A program made the translations under genes and the position numbers. The notes under the pieces were generated by a model. It had not been told where the DNA came from, did no database searches, and worked only from the letters and a program-made list of their open reading frames with translations. DNA of 64,000 bases from Quatrionicoccus australiensis (GTDB taxonomy: Bacteria; Pseudomonadota; Gammaproteobacteria; Burkholderiales; Rhodocyclaceae), in the NCBI RefSeq assembly GCF_020510425.1, contig NZ_JAHBAH010000001.1, positions 3,019,001 through 3,083,000 of the forward strand, read 5' to 3'. The stretch's first letter is position 1. Each line of letters starts with the position of its first letter. Positions 27,072-37,368 of this stretch are shown one piece after another.

Positions 27072-29311
27072 CCGATTACAGCGCTCTTTTTACCGGCCAG
27101 ACAGCCGCCCCGCAGGCGCCGGCCAGTCATCTGACGGCACCGAAATATCGCTTGCTGCTGGTCGATGACGAGCCGGGCATCGTCAAGGCACTGGCCCGCG
27201 TCTTCCGCCAGGAAAACTACGAAGTGGTGATCGCGGGCAACGGCAACGAGGGGCTGGCGCGTTTGGCCGAAGGCGCTTTCCAGCTGGTGATCAGCGACTT
27301 CATGATGCCGGGCATGGACGGCGCGCAGTTCCTGCGTGAAGTGAAGCAGCGCTCGCCGGACACCATCCGCATCATGCTGACCGGGCATGCCAACACCGAC
27401 GCGGTGATGGGCGCGATCAACGACGGTGCGGTGTACAAGTTCATCCTCAAGCCGTGGAACGACGACGACCTGCGCGTCACCGTCGCGCTCGCCCTCGAAC
27501 AGTTCGACCTGATGGCGCGCAATCGGCAGCTGAAGAGCGAGAACGCGCAGAAAGCCAAGGAAATCTCGGCCCTGTCGCGGCTCGCTGCAACACACCGCAG
27601 CCGGCTCGGCATCATGCTGCACAAGAAGAACCTGCTCACCGACAGCCAGTTGCAGGAACTGACCCTGCTCCAGGAGCGCCGCAAGGAACCGCTGATCAGC
27701 CTGCTCCTTGAAAAGGACTGGGTTGCCGAGCGCAATATCCGCGACTTGCTCCGGAAGGACATGCAGATCGAGGAGGTGCAACTGCCCGAGTTCCGCATCG
27801 AACGAATGCTGGCCGAGCTGATCCCGCACAGCTTCTGCTGCCGCCAACTGGTGGTGCCGCTCCGCCTCGATGGCAAGCGCCTGCTGCTGGCGATGGCCGA
27901 TCCGCTCGACGAGGGCCTGATCGACGAGGTGCGGTTTACCGCCGGTCTTGACCTCAAGGTGGTGATGGCCGACGTCGCCGCCATTCGCAAGAAAATCGAG
28001 GAGCTTTACAGCGGCGATGGCGGTGTCGATTTCAAGGAGCTGGAGACCCTGGTTTCCTCGCCCGACCCCTACGAGGGGATCGAAATCGTCATCGAGGACG
28101 ACGACGTCGCACCGCTCGAAGAATTGCTGCGCGACACCGAGTCGCCGCCGGCCATTCGCATCGCCAACGCGATCATTCTCGAGGCGATCCGGCTCGGTGC
28201 TTCCGACATCCACATCCAGCCGCGCACCAAGAGCGTTGTCGTGCGCTACCGCATCGACGGCGTGCTGGCCGACAAGATCAACATTCCGCACCAGTTGCAC
28301 CAGTCGCTGGTCTCGCGTCTGAAGATCATGTCCGAGCTCGACATCTCGGAGCGCCGGCGGCCGCAGGATGGCCGCATCACGGTCAAGACGCCGCTGCGCA
28401 TGGTCGATCTGCGCATCTCGACGCTGCCGACGATCAACGGCGAAAAGATCGTCATGCGCATTCTCGACCGCAATTCCTCGGTGCATGGTCTCGACAAACT
28501 CGGCTTCTCACCGGTCGACCTGCCGCGCGTCACCGATATGGTCGCCCGGCCGCAGGGCATCATCCTCGCCACCGGCCCGACCGGCAGCGGCAAGACGACG
28601 ACGCTCTACTCGCTGCTGCAGCATGATGCGACGCCGGAAAAGAACTACGTGACGATCGAGGACCCGGTCGAGTACTACCTCGACATGGCCGGCCAGGTGC
28701 TGGTGCGCGAAAAAATCGGTCTGAACTTCCCGACCATCCTGCGCGCCCTGTTGCGCCAGGACCCGGATGTCGTGCTGCTGGGCGAAATCCGCGATATTGA
28801 AACCGCGGAAGTGGCCTTCCATGCAGCGTTGACCGGTCACCTCGTCTATTCGACGCTGCACACCAATTCGGCGATTGCGACCATTGCCCGCCTGTTCGAC
28901 CTCGGCCTCAAGCCTTACGTGGTGGCGACTGCGCTCGAAGGTATCATTGCCCAGCGCCTGGTGCGCCGGGTTTGTCCGGAGTGCAGCCAGGAAGAAGTCG
29001 CCAATCCCTTGCTGAAAGCCCGTCTCGGGCGGGCCTTCCGTGATCTGGTCAGTACGGCGCGCGGCAAGGGATGCCCGGCCTGTCACGGTAGTGGTTACAA
29101 GGGGCGAGTCGGTATTTACGAAGTCCTGACCCTGGACGACGACTTGCGCGACCGGATCGGTAGCGGCGCCAGCGTGCTGGAAATTCGTCGCCTGGTTCGC
29201 CAGAAGGGTCTGCGCAGTATTGCCCATCATGCCGTTGAGCGTGTCACGGCCGGTGCTACCACGCTTGAAGAAATCCTGCGCGTCCTCGGGCCGCAGGCGG
29301 GAGAGGATTGA
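27068..29311 (+). CDS. Receiver-MshEN-GspE/PilB-type secretion ATPase fusion
   Basis: This 747-residue protein starts with a complete receiver (about 25-140; LVISDFMMPGMDG, FILKPWNDDDL). An MshEN-like domain follows (about 175-330) with RLGIMLHKKNLLTDSQL; the second half of the c-di-GMP-binding consensus (EPLISLLLEKDWV) lacks the usual Gly. The C-terminal type II secretion/type IV pilus ATPase (about 360-740) has Walker A GPTGSGKTTT, Walker B DVVLLGEIRD, a HxxxTGHLVYSTLHT box and a tetracysteine zinc site (CPEC / CPAC). Phosphorylation would thus directly control a pilus or secretion motor. No pilin, platform (PilC/GspF) or secretin gene is in the window. Confidence 0.92.
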   Translation: MTDYSALFTGQTAAPQAPASHLTAPKYRLLLVDDEPGIVKALARVFRQENYEVVIAGNGNEGLARLAEGAFQLVISDFMMPGMDGAQFLREVKQRSPDTIRIMLTGHANTDAVMGAINDGAVYKFILKPWNDDDLRVTVALALEQFDLMARNRQLKSENAQKAKEISALSRLAATHRSRLGIMLHKKNLLTDSQLQELTLLQERRKEPLISLLLEKDWVAERNIRDLLRKDMQIEEVQLPEFRIERMLAELIPHSFCCRQLVVPLRLDGKRLLLAMADPLDEGLIDEVRFTAGLDLKVVMADVAAIRKKIEELYSGDGGVDFKELETLVSSPDPYEGIEIVIEDDDVAPLEELLRDTESPPAIRIANAIILEAIRLGASDIHIQPRTKSVVVRYRIDGVLADKINIPHQLHQSLVSRLKIMSELDISERRRPQDGRITVKTPLRMVDLRISTLPTINGEKIVMRILDRNSSVHGLDKLGFSPVDLPRVTDMVARPQGIILATGPTGSGKTTTLYSLLQHDATPEKNYVTIEDPVEYYLDMAGQVLVREKIGLNFPTILRALLRQDPDVVLLGEIRDIETAEVAFHAALTGHLVYSTLHTNSAIATIARLFDLGLKPYVVATALEGIIAQRLVRRVCPECSQEEVANPLLKARLGRAFRDLVSTARGKGCPACHGSGYKGRVGIYEVLTLDDDLRDRIGSGASVLEIRRLVRQKGLRSIAHHAVERVTAGATTLEEILRVLGPQAGED

Positions 29312-29313
29312 AC

Positions 29314-31362
<2,049 letters not shown>

Positions 31363-31380
31363 GCTTGCGCCCGCCTGCGT

Positions 31381-32196
31381 TCAGATTTTCGGCAGAGCCA
31401 GTATCCAGGCGCGCTGGGCGTCCTTGCGGCGCTTGTCGCCGAGGCGTTCGGTGATCTTGTCGGCAACTTCGGCAAAGGACAGCATGCCGCTCTCGAGGAT
31501 TTCGTCGCAGCGCATCAGGTGCAGGCCGATCGGCGACTCGAGCACGGCGGAAACTTCACCTTCTTCCAGTGCAAAGGCATACGGCTCGAGTTCGGCGTAG
31601 AGCTGGCCGCGCTTGACGGTGCCGAGCTTGCCGCCTTCGACGGCGGTCGGGCATTGCGAATGGCGCAGCGCGGCATTGGCGAATTTCTGGTCACTGCTCA
31701 GCGTAGCCCGTAGCGCTTCCAGTTCCTTGAGCACCTTGAGCTTCTGCTTCGGATTGTTGAAGGTGACCAGGATGTGACGCAGGCGACGGGCTTCCGGCCG
31801 GTCAAAGGCTTCCGGATGCAGGCGGTAATAGATCTCGGCATCGATGGCGCTGACCGGCGGCGTATCGGCAGCGATTTTCTCGAGCACGCTTTCGACACGC
31901 AGGTCGCGCTCGACCGCTTCGCCCAGCGTCGTTTCGTTCAGGCCGCTGCGTTCCAGGTCGTGCTGGTAATCGTCGATGCTGGCGTAGCGCTGGCGGATTT
32001 CGCCGAGGCGGGTGCTCAGCGTCGCCGCCGGAACGATCACATTGGCGGCTTCTGGGCTGAGCAGGATGCGCTGCTCGATGCTGTTCTGGCGGTTGGCAAC
32101 TTCGGCGAGGCGGCCACGTTCCGGCTCGGAGAGGGTTTCCGGCGCCTTGTGGAACAGTTCCCAGGCAAGTTTCAGTTCAAGATATCCGGTCTGCAT
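31381..32196 (-). CDS. nifM: NifM, parvulin-type peptidyl-prolyl isomerase for NifH maturation
   Basis: This 271-residue protein has an N-terminal helical region (MQTGYLELKLAWELFHKAP) and a C-terminal parvulin domain (about 150-245; RRLRHILVTFNN, CPTAVEGGKLGTVKRGQL, GLHLMRCDEI). NifM assists folding and activation of nitrogenase Fe protein; the Azotobacter protein is slightly longer, about 290 residues. The ATG at 32196 has GGAG upstream. The gene overlaps nifZ by 20 bp and ends the nifV-cysE-orf-nifW-nifZ-nifM operon, the same order as in Azotobacter. An upstream in-frame ATG would run far into nifZ. Confidence 0.9.
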   Translation of the reverse strand: MQTGYLELKLAWELFHKAPETLSEPERGRLAEVANRQNSIEQRILLSPEAANVIVPAATLSTRLGEIRQRYASIDDYQHDLERSGLNETTLGEAVERDLRVESVLEKIAADTPPVSAIDAEIYYRLHPEAFDRPEARRLRHILVTFNNPKQKLKVLKELEALRATLSSDQKFANAALRHSQCPTAVEGGKLGTVKRGQLYAELEPYAFALEEGEVSAVLESPIGLHLMRCDEILESGMLSFAEVADKITERLGDKRRKDAQRAWILALPKI

Positions 32197-32650
32197 TGTC
32201 TTGCTCCACTGCATCCAGGGCGTCCTCAGGAATCTGCAGGACGCGCCCGAGCAGGCATTCGAAGTGAATGTGATAGGCCGCACCGCCGGGGGCGTGACGG
32301 ACCACCTTGATAACCTCGCCGATCGCGCCGGGCGGCACCAGGACTTCGCCGCCTACCGAAAGGCCCTTGATCGAGCGGACTTTTTCGCGGAACTCGAAGC
32401 GCGAGGGTACCCACGGATCGTCGCCGCCGATCAGCTCTTCCTCGCGGCAACCGACGATGCGGTCTTCGTCGAGGAAGTTCACCGAATAGATGATCTGGTC
32501 CTGCAGGAAGGTGCCGACGTCCATCACGTAGCCGATGCTGCCGCGACGGACCAGCGGCATGCCAGGGTCCATGCCGGGATAGGTGCCGTCATTGCGGACG
32601 TTGCGGATCAGGCGGACGGCATCGCCCTGTTCCCAGCGTGAGCCGTTCAT
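32177..32650 (-). CDS. nifZ: NifZ, nitrogenase P-cluster assembly factor
   Basis: This 157-residue protein carries the NifZ beta-rich core: QGDAVRLIRNVRNDGTYPG, LVRRGSIGYVMDVGTFLQDQ and IYSVNFLDEDRIVGCREEEL, followed by a second similar half (GLSVGGEVLVPPGAIGEVI). NifZ helps mature the second P-cluster of the MoFe protein with NifW and NifH. It starts by ATGA overlap with nifW; a longer open frame upstream is a shadow of nifW. Its position between nifW and nifM matches the usual order. Confidence 0.9.
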   Translation of the reverse strand: MNGSRWEQGDAVRLIRNVRNDGTYPGMDPGMPLVRRGSIGYVMDVGTFLQDQIIYSVNFLDEDRIVGCREEELIGGDDPWVPSRFEFREKVRSIKGLSVGGEVLVPPGAIGEVIKVVRHAPGGAAYHIHFECLLGRVLQIPEDALDAVEQDNADRIS

Positions 32651-32988
32651 TCGCGGAATACCTTGTCGATGGATACGAAGGAGCTCATGCCGCCTTCCGG
32701 TTTCGAGACAGTCTGGAAGACGGCGAAGACCTTCTCGGTCAACGAGTCGGAAACGACGAAATCCTGGTAGGCACGTTCCAGCCACAGACGGTAGATGCCG
32801 CGCTGCTGGTCTTCTTCCGGTGGCAGGTTGGGCGCCTGGCGGGCGAGGTAGTCGTGAAAGCGCTGCAGGATGTGCAGGCGGTTCACATGCACCACGCTCG
32901 GCTCGTACGGGATCTCGAAAAAGTCGAGAAAATCCTCGGCAGAGACCAGGTCTTCGAGGGCTTCGGCTAGGCTAAGTGTTTCGTCCAT
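32647..32988 (-). CDS. nifW: NifW, nitrogenase-stabilising protein
   Basis: This 113-residue protein matches the NifW size and pattern: SAEDFLDFFEIPYEPSVV, VNRLHILQRFHDYLARQ and AYQDFVVSDSLTEKVFAVFQ. NifW binds the MoFe protein and is linked to its protection from oxygen and to maturation with NifZ. A GAGGAG Shine-Dalgarno lies upstream of the ATG. The stop overlaps the nifZ start, indicating coupled translation. Confidence 0.93.
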   Translation of the reverse strand: MDETLSLAEALEDLVSAEDFLDFFEIPYEPSVVHVNRLHILQRFHDYLARQAPNLPPEEDQQRGIYRLWLERAYQDFVVSDSLTEKVFAVFQTVSKPEGGMSSFVSIDKVFRE

Positions 32989-32999
32989 GGTGCTACTCC

Positions 33000-33530
33000 T
33001 CAGGCTGCTGCTAATTGGATTTCGGGTTCTTCGGCGGGGTGATGGAAGGCATCGACGACTTCGAGCAACTTGGCGGCGCCGAGTTGATCGCGGCTGTCGA
33101 GGCCGGCCAGCTTGATCAGACGGTCACGCGAGGCGTCGATCTGGCCGAGGCGGAGCAGGACCACGCTCGCCGCCTTCAATGCCAGCAGGTAAAAACGCAT
33201 CATCCCGAAGGAATTGGCAGCGGCGGTGCCGAGCCGCGTCTCGTCGAGCGTGCGCCAGTCGGGCGAGAGGCCGAGCAGGCGCCCGGAGAGCTGCATGGCG
33301 CGTTCGGCGACCATCAGCGCGTCGTCCAGGCGATGCTGGTAAAAATAGTAACGGTAGAGGCCGACCAGCACGGTCAGGTTGTCCGGCGCCATCAGGTGGG
33401 CGCGTAGCAGCGCGAGTTCGGCCGTGTCTTCGCCGTATTCGCTCGACGCCTGGGCAATCAGCTGTTCGGCGGCAGCCGGCAGCGGATCTTCGAAGTAAAG
33501 CTTGCAGTCGGAAAAGTCGAGCAGGTCCAT
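33000..33530 (-). CDS. nif-operon helical (TPR-like) protein of unknown function
   Basis: This 176-residue, all-helical-looking protein has no signal peptide. Segments such as NLTVLVGLYRYYFYQHRLDDALMVAERAM resemble a TPR unit. It sits between cysE and nifW, with 7 and 11 bp gaps, so it is part of the nif transcript. I recognise it only as a nif-cluster-associated hypothetical and assign no function. A scaffold role for metallocluster maturation would be speculation. Confidence 0.8.
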   Translation of the reverse strand: MDLLDFSDCKLYFEDPLPAAAEQLIAQASSEYGEDTAELALLRAHLMAPDNLTVLVGLYRYYFYQHRLDDALMVAERAMQLSGRLLGLSPDWRTLDETRLGTAAANSFGMMRFYLLALKAASVVLLRLGQIDASRDRLIKLAGLDSRDQLGAAKLLEVVDAFHHPAEEPEIQLAAA

Positions 33531-33537
33531 GGTGTGC

Positions 33538-34314
33538 TCAGTGCATCGCTTCGTGTTCGCAGCACAGGTCGCCGGCCGTGCACGTCCGGCATTCGCCGCT
33601 GTGATCGGCGGGCGGCGGTTCGTGGCGCAGTTCGGCGAGTTCCTTTTCCATGCTTTCGATACGCTCGATCAGGCAGGCGATCGACTTGGCGACCGGGTCG
33701 GGCAGCAGGTTGTGGTCGAGGCTGATGCCGTTTTCCGGGCGGGCACTGCCGGCGCGGGTATCGACGATGCGGCCGGGTACGCCGACCACGGTGCGGTCGG
33801 CCGGGACGTTTTTGACGACGACCGAGTTGGCGCCGACGCGAACGCGTTCGCCAATCATGATCGGGCCGAGAATCTTGGCGCCGGCACCGACGACGACGCC
33901 ATCGGCCAGGGTCGGGTGGCGTTTGCCCTTGTTCCACGAGGTGCCGCCCAGCGTGACGCCGTGGTAGAGCGTCACATCGTTGCCGACCTCGGCCGTTTCA
34001 CCGATCACGACGCAGGCACCGTGATCGATGAAGAAGCGGCGGCCGATGGTGGCACCGGGGTGGATGTCGACATTGGTCAGCGTGCGCCCGAGGAAGGACA
34101 GCAAACGCGCCGGGAAGCGCCAGCCGGCGCGCCACAGGCGATGCGACAGGCGGTGGGTGAGCACGGCATGCACACCGGGATAGGTGGTCAGGACCTCGAA
34201 CGTCGAGCGGGCGGCCGGGTCGCGCTGGAAGACGCAGGCCAGATCTTCGCGGAGAATCGCCCAGAGGCCCGGCGTGGCGGTAAGGCTAGCTGTCATGGTG
34301 ATCGCTTCAGACAT
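33538..34314 (-). CDS. cysE: Serine O-acetyltransferase (nif-associated CysE/NifP)
   Basis: This 258-residue protein shows the left-handed beta-helix hexapeptide repeat of Cys[62 protein letters not shown] and [11 protein letters not shown]. It makes O-acetylserine for cysteine synthesis; the nif copy (NifP) boosts cysteine for Fe-S cluster formation. A Cys/His-rich tail ([18 protein letters not shown]) is unusual and could bind metal. The ATG at 34314 has AGGAG upstream and overlaps the nifV stop by 8 bp. It follows nifV as in Azotobacter. Confidence 0.93.
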   Translation of the reverse strand: MSEAITMTASLTATPGLWAILREDLACVFQRDPAARSTFEVLTTYPGVHAVLTHRLSHRLWRAGWRFPARLLSFLGRTLTNVDIHPGATIGRRFFIDHGACVVIGETAEVGNDVTLYHGVTLGGTSWNKGKRHPTLADGVVVGAGAKILGPIMIGERVRVGANSVVVKNVPADRTVVGVPGRIVDTRAGSARPENGISLDHNLLPDPVAKSIACLIERIESMEKELAELRHEPPPADHSGECRTCTAGDLCCEHEAMH

Positions 34315-35443
34315 GGAGGTGGCTCCTGACGGAGGCCAGAAGTGCCCGCAGATCGGGCGTTTCCGGCGGATGTTTGTGTTCGGCGACAAAGTTGCGGACG
34401 CGTGGCAAAAGGGCCTGGGCTTCGGCTTCGCTGACGGTCAGGTCGAGCCCGGCATAGACGACCTGCACGGCGCGCGAGCCGGAGTGCTTGCCGAGCACGA
34501 TGCGGTGCGCGGCGCCGACTTCCTGCGGGTCGTAGCCCTGGTAGTTATCCGGGTGCTTCAACAGGCCATCGACATGGATGCCGGCTTCGTGCGTGAAGGC
34601 GCCGGCGCCGACGATGCTCTTCTGCCAGGGCACGGCGCGCCCCGAGGCGCTGGCCACCTGGCTGGACAGGGCAGGGAAGCCCTTCAGGCTGACCCCGGTT
34701 TCCATGTCGTAGAGTTTCTTCAGGCCGAGTACGACTTCTTCGAGCGGCGCATTGCCGGCGCGTTCGCCGAGGCCGTTGACCGTGGTGTTGACGTGCGTCG
34801 CGCCGGCCTTGCAGGCGGCCAGCGTGTTGGCGGTGGCCAGCCCCATGTCGTCGTGGGCGTGCATTTCGATTTCCAGACCGGTCGACCGCCGCAAAGTGGC
34901 GATTTTGTCGAAGGTGCCGAAGGGTTCGAGGATGCCCAGCGTGTCGGCGAAGCGCAGGCGACGGGCGCCACAGCGTTCGGCGGTTTCGGCCAGGGCACAG
35001 AGGAAGTTCATGTCGGCGCGCGAGGCATCCTCGCAGCCGAGGCCGACTTCGAGGCCGAGGTTGAGGGCGGCGCCGATGTATTTGGGCAGTTCGCGCAGCA
35101 GCCAGGCGCGGTCCTGCTTGAGTTTGTAGGCGAGGTGCTGGTCGGAGGCCGGTACCGAGATGTCGATCAGGTGCGCGCCGAGATTGGCGCAGGCGGCGAT
35201 GTCGGCCGGGTGCATGCGGCTCCACAGCATCAGGCGCGGCGCGAGCTTCATGTCGGCGACGGCGCGGATCGAGTCGCGTTCTTCCGGACCCATCGCCGGG
35301 ATGCCGACTTCCAGTTCGGGCACGCCGATCGCGGCGAGCTGGCGGGCGATCTCCAGTTTTTCGCCCAGCGAGAACGCCACGCCGGCCGACTGTTCGCCGT
35401 CGCGCAGGGTGGTGTCATTGATGGTGATGAAAGCCTGGGTCAT
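34307..35443 (-). CDS. nifV: NifV, homocitrate synthase
   Basis: This 378-residue enzyme of the HMGL-like/isopropylmalate synthase family condenses acetyl-CoA and 2-oxoglutarate to homocitrate, the organic ligand of FeMo-co. Visible signatures are [17 protein letters not shown] at the N-terminus, EVGIPAMG, the metal-binding [15 protein letters not shown] and [19 protein letters not shown], plus the [14 protein letters not shown] region. There is no long regulatory C-terminal domain, as expected for NifV. AGGAG precedes the ATG, and a sigma-54 promoter lies 24 bp upstream. It is the first gene of the nifV-cysE-orf-nifWZM operon. Confidence 0.96.
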   Translation of the reverse strand: MTQAFITINDTTLRDGEQSAGVAFSLGEKLEIARQLAAIGVPELEVGIPAMGPEERDSIRAVADMKLAPRLMLWSRMHPADIAACANLGAHLIDISVPASDQHLAYKLKQDRAWLLRELPKYIGAALNLGLEVGLGCEDASRADMNFLCALAETAERCGARRLRFADTLGILEPFGTFDKIATLRRSTGLEIEMHAHDDMGLATANTLAACKAGATHVNTTVNGLGERAGNAPLEEVVLGLKKLYDMETGVSLKGFPALSSQVASASGRAVPWQKSIVGAGAFTHEAGIHVDGLLKHPDNYQGYDPQEVGAAHRIVLGKHSGSRAVQVVYAGLDLTVSEAEAQALLPRVRNFVAEHKHPPETPDLRALLASVRSHLHV

Positions 35444-35466
35444 GGAATTCTCCTCGCTACCTTCTA

Positions 35467-35483
35467 AGCAAGGGTGGTGCCAA
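35467..35483 (-). promoter_or_regulatory. nifV: Sigma-54 promoter of the nifV operon
   Basis: On the minus strand the sequence reads TTGGCACCACCCTTGCT. The -24 GG and -12 GC are separated by exactly 10 bp, a near-perfect match to TGGCACG-N4-TTGCW. The expected transcript would start about 12 bp before the nifV ATG. Confidence 0.9.
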
Positions 35484-35543
35484 TTATCAAGTCATTGAAA
35501 AAAAGCTGTTTTTTTGTTGTTGACCGGATGGCTGTCTGGTCTG

Positions 35544-35559
35544 TGTCGAGAATCCGACA
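35544..35559. promoter_or_regulatory. NifA upstream activator site for the nifV operon
   Basis: The sequence TGTCGAGAATCCGACA fits the NifA consensus TGT-N10-ACA exactly. It lies about 70 bp upstream of the sigma-54 -24 element of nifV, a typical enhancer distance. The short motif alone would occur by chance; its position supports it. Confidence 0.75.
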
Positions 35560-35747
35560 ATCGCCGCAGCTCACCGATGCGGCAGATTCGGTGTTAGGCT
35601 GAATGCACGCCGGGCGTCTGTGGCGCCCGCTTTCCTGCGCATGCCTTTCGGCCTGCATGGCGCTTCCCGCGAAGTGTTGTGTGTTTCGATCAGCAGCTTT
35701 TCTGCTTTATTCACACGAAACATCACCTCTTGCGAAGGGAGTCCGCG

Positions 35748-36419
35748 ATGACCGGACGCGACAATGAACTCTGGCAGCAATCCTGGCGCGACCGGAATAC
35801 GGATTTCCACCAGAAGGTGGTCAATCCGCACCTGATCCGTTTCTGGTCCGGCCTCGGACTGGCCGCCGGTGAGCGGGTTTTCGTGCCGCTGTGCGGCAAG
35901 AGCCTGGACATGCTCTGGCTGGCGCAGCAGGGACATGCGGTGATCGGGGTCGAGCTCAGCCCGCTTGCGGCGCGCGCCTTTTTCCGCGAAAACCGGATGC
36001 AGCCGACAAAGCGTCGGGTTGGGGCATTCACGCTGTGGGAACATGGCCGGATCGGCATTCTCTGCGGTGATTTTTTCCAGCTCACGGCCGCTGATCTGGG
36101 CGAGATTGGCGCCGTCTTCGACCGCGCGGCGCTGACCGCCTTACCCGATGATCTGCGTGCCGCCTACCTGAAGCATCTGCGCGACATCGTCCCGGCCAGT
36201 TGCCGGATCCTGCTGCTGACGGCCGAGGAGCCGGAAGCCTGGGAGACTGCCGATCAGCCGTTTGCCGTGGCCGACGAAATCACGACGCTTTATGCCGATG
36301 CCTACGACATTCGTCTCGATCACGTCGAAAGCGTTTTCGAGGCAGATCCCGATCCGGATGTCAGCGAACAGGTCAGGGTCGAGCACAAGGTTTATCTGCT
36401 GACCCCGAAAGCGCTGTGA
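35748..36419 (+). CDS. tpm: Thiopurine S-methyltransferase family protein
   Basis: This 223-residue SAM-dependent methyltransferase has NELWQQSWRDRNTDFHQ at its start and the SAM motif RVFVPLCGKSLDMLWLAQQGHAVIGVELS, both hallmarks of bacterial TPMT. The family methylates thiol, selenium and tellurium compounds. The ATG at 35748 has AAGGGAG upstream; an earlier ATG at 35679 adds unconserved residues. It is divergent from nifV, and the NifA site lies in the shared intergenic region, but I see no sigma-54 promoter directed at this gene. Confidence 0.92.
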   Translation: MTGRDNELWQQSWRDRNTDFHQKVVNPHLIRFWSGLGLAAGERVFVPLCGKSLDMLWLAQQGHAVIGVELSPLAARAFFRENRMQPTKRRVGAFTLWEHGRIGILCGDFFQLTAADLGEIGAVFDRAALTALPDDLRAAYLKHLRDIVPASCRILLLTAEEPEAWETADQPFAVADEITTLYADAYDIRLDHVESVFEADPDPDVSEQVRVEHKVYLLTPKAL

Positions 36420-36509
36420 AGGCGAGATTGGCAAGGTTCTTGATCTAGATCGCTTTCATCTATGCGTTTGGTGATAGATTGGTGGCATTCATCGCTCAAG
36501 GCTGTCGTC

Positions 36510-37346
36510 ATGCGTCGCATTGTTTGTTCGGTGCTGGCAATTTTTGCTCTGGTCTTCGCCCAAACGGCTTTTGCCGTTCCCCCGCTCAAGCTCGGCATCA
36601 TGCCCTTCAACAGCGCCCTGGCGCTGATCAAGACACATCAGCCGCTGCGCCTTGCACTTGAGCGACGTCTCGGCCGCCCCATCGAAGTGTTTACCGAAGC
36701 CGATTACACCGCCTTCGTAAACGAGTCGCTGGCCGGGCGTTACGATCTGTTGATCACCGGGCCGCATTTTGCCGTGATGTCGATCGAGAAGGGGTATGTT
36801 CCCCTGGTGCATTACAAGGCGCCGCTGCAACCGGTTTTCGTTGTTCGCTCGGCTTCCGACATTACTTCCGCTGAAACCCTCAAGGGGCGTAGCGTGGCGC
36901 TTTCCAGCCGCTTCTCGATTTCCTCGATCGGCGGCATGAAATGGCTGGCTGACAAAGGCATGCTGCCCGGGCGTGACTACCAGGTCCGCGAATACCCGAC
37001 CCATGGCGCGGCTGTCGCTGCCGTGGCGGTCGGCGAGGCAGATGCGGCATTGACCACGCATACGCCATTGAAGCAGGTGCCGAAAGATATCAGCGAACGG
37101 GTTCGGCTGCTGCCTTCCGATATTCGCATCCCGCATCTGATGACGCTGGCGCACGAGCGACTCGGCAAGGCCGAGGTCGAACTGGTCCGCCAGGCGTTGG
37201 CCGAGTTCGCTGCCAGCGAAGAAGGCATGCAGTTTTTCAGGGAAACCGGTTATCAGGGCTATGACAACGTGACGGAGGCCGACATCAGGGCCTTGCTGCC
37301 GTATGTCAGCCTTGTGCGCCAGCAGATGAATCTGGGCGCCCACTGA
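36510..37346 (+). CDS. PhnD-like periplasmic substrate-binding protein
   Basis: This 278-residue protein has a signal peptide (MRRIVCSVLAIFALVFAQTA, cleavage likely after AFA) and a phosphate/phosphonate-type (PhnD) binding fold: LKLGIMPFNSA, GRYDLLITGPHFAVM, LKGRSVALSSRFSISSIGGM and VAVGEADAALTTHTP. No ABC permease or ATPase follows. Instead the gene is 22 bp ahead of a membrane GGDEF/EAL protein, so the binding protein probably acts as the ligand-sensing half of a c-di-GMP signalling pair. The ligand cannot be told from sequence. A palindromic GATCTAGATC lies about 65 bp upstream. Confidence 0.88.
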   Translation: MRRIVCSVLAIFALVFAQTAFAVPPLKLGIMPFNSALALIKTHQPLRLALERRLGRPIEVFTEADYTAFVNESLAGRYDLLITGPHFAVMSIEKGYVPLVHYKAPLQPVFVVRSASDITSAETLKGRSVALSSRFSISSIGGMKWLADKGMLPGRDYQVREYPTHGAAVAAVAVGEADAALTTHTPLKQVPKDISERVRLLPSDIRIPHLMTLAHERLGKAEVELVRQALAEFAASEEGMQFFRETGYQGYDNVTEADIRALLPYVSLVRQQMNLGAH

Positions 37347-37368
37347 ATACTCAGGTAACGAAACCGCG

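Noticed and set aside
36440..36453. FNR-like box TTGATCTAGATCGC upstream of the PhnD-like gene
   Set aside because: The right half (ATCGC) deviates from ATCAA, and the palindrome GATCTAGATC is common by chance; not enough to call.
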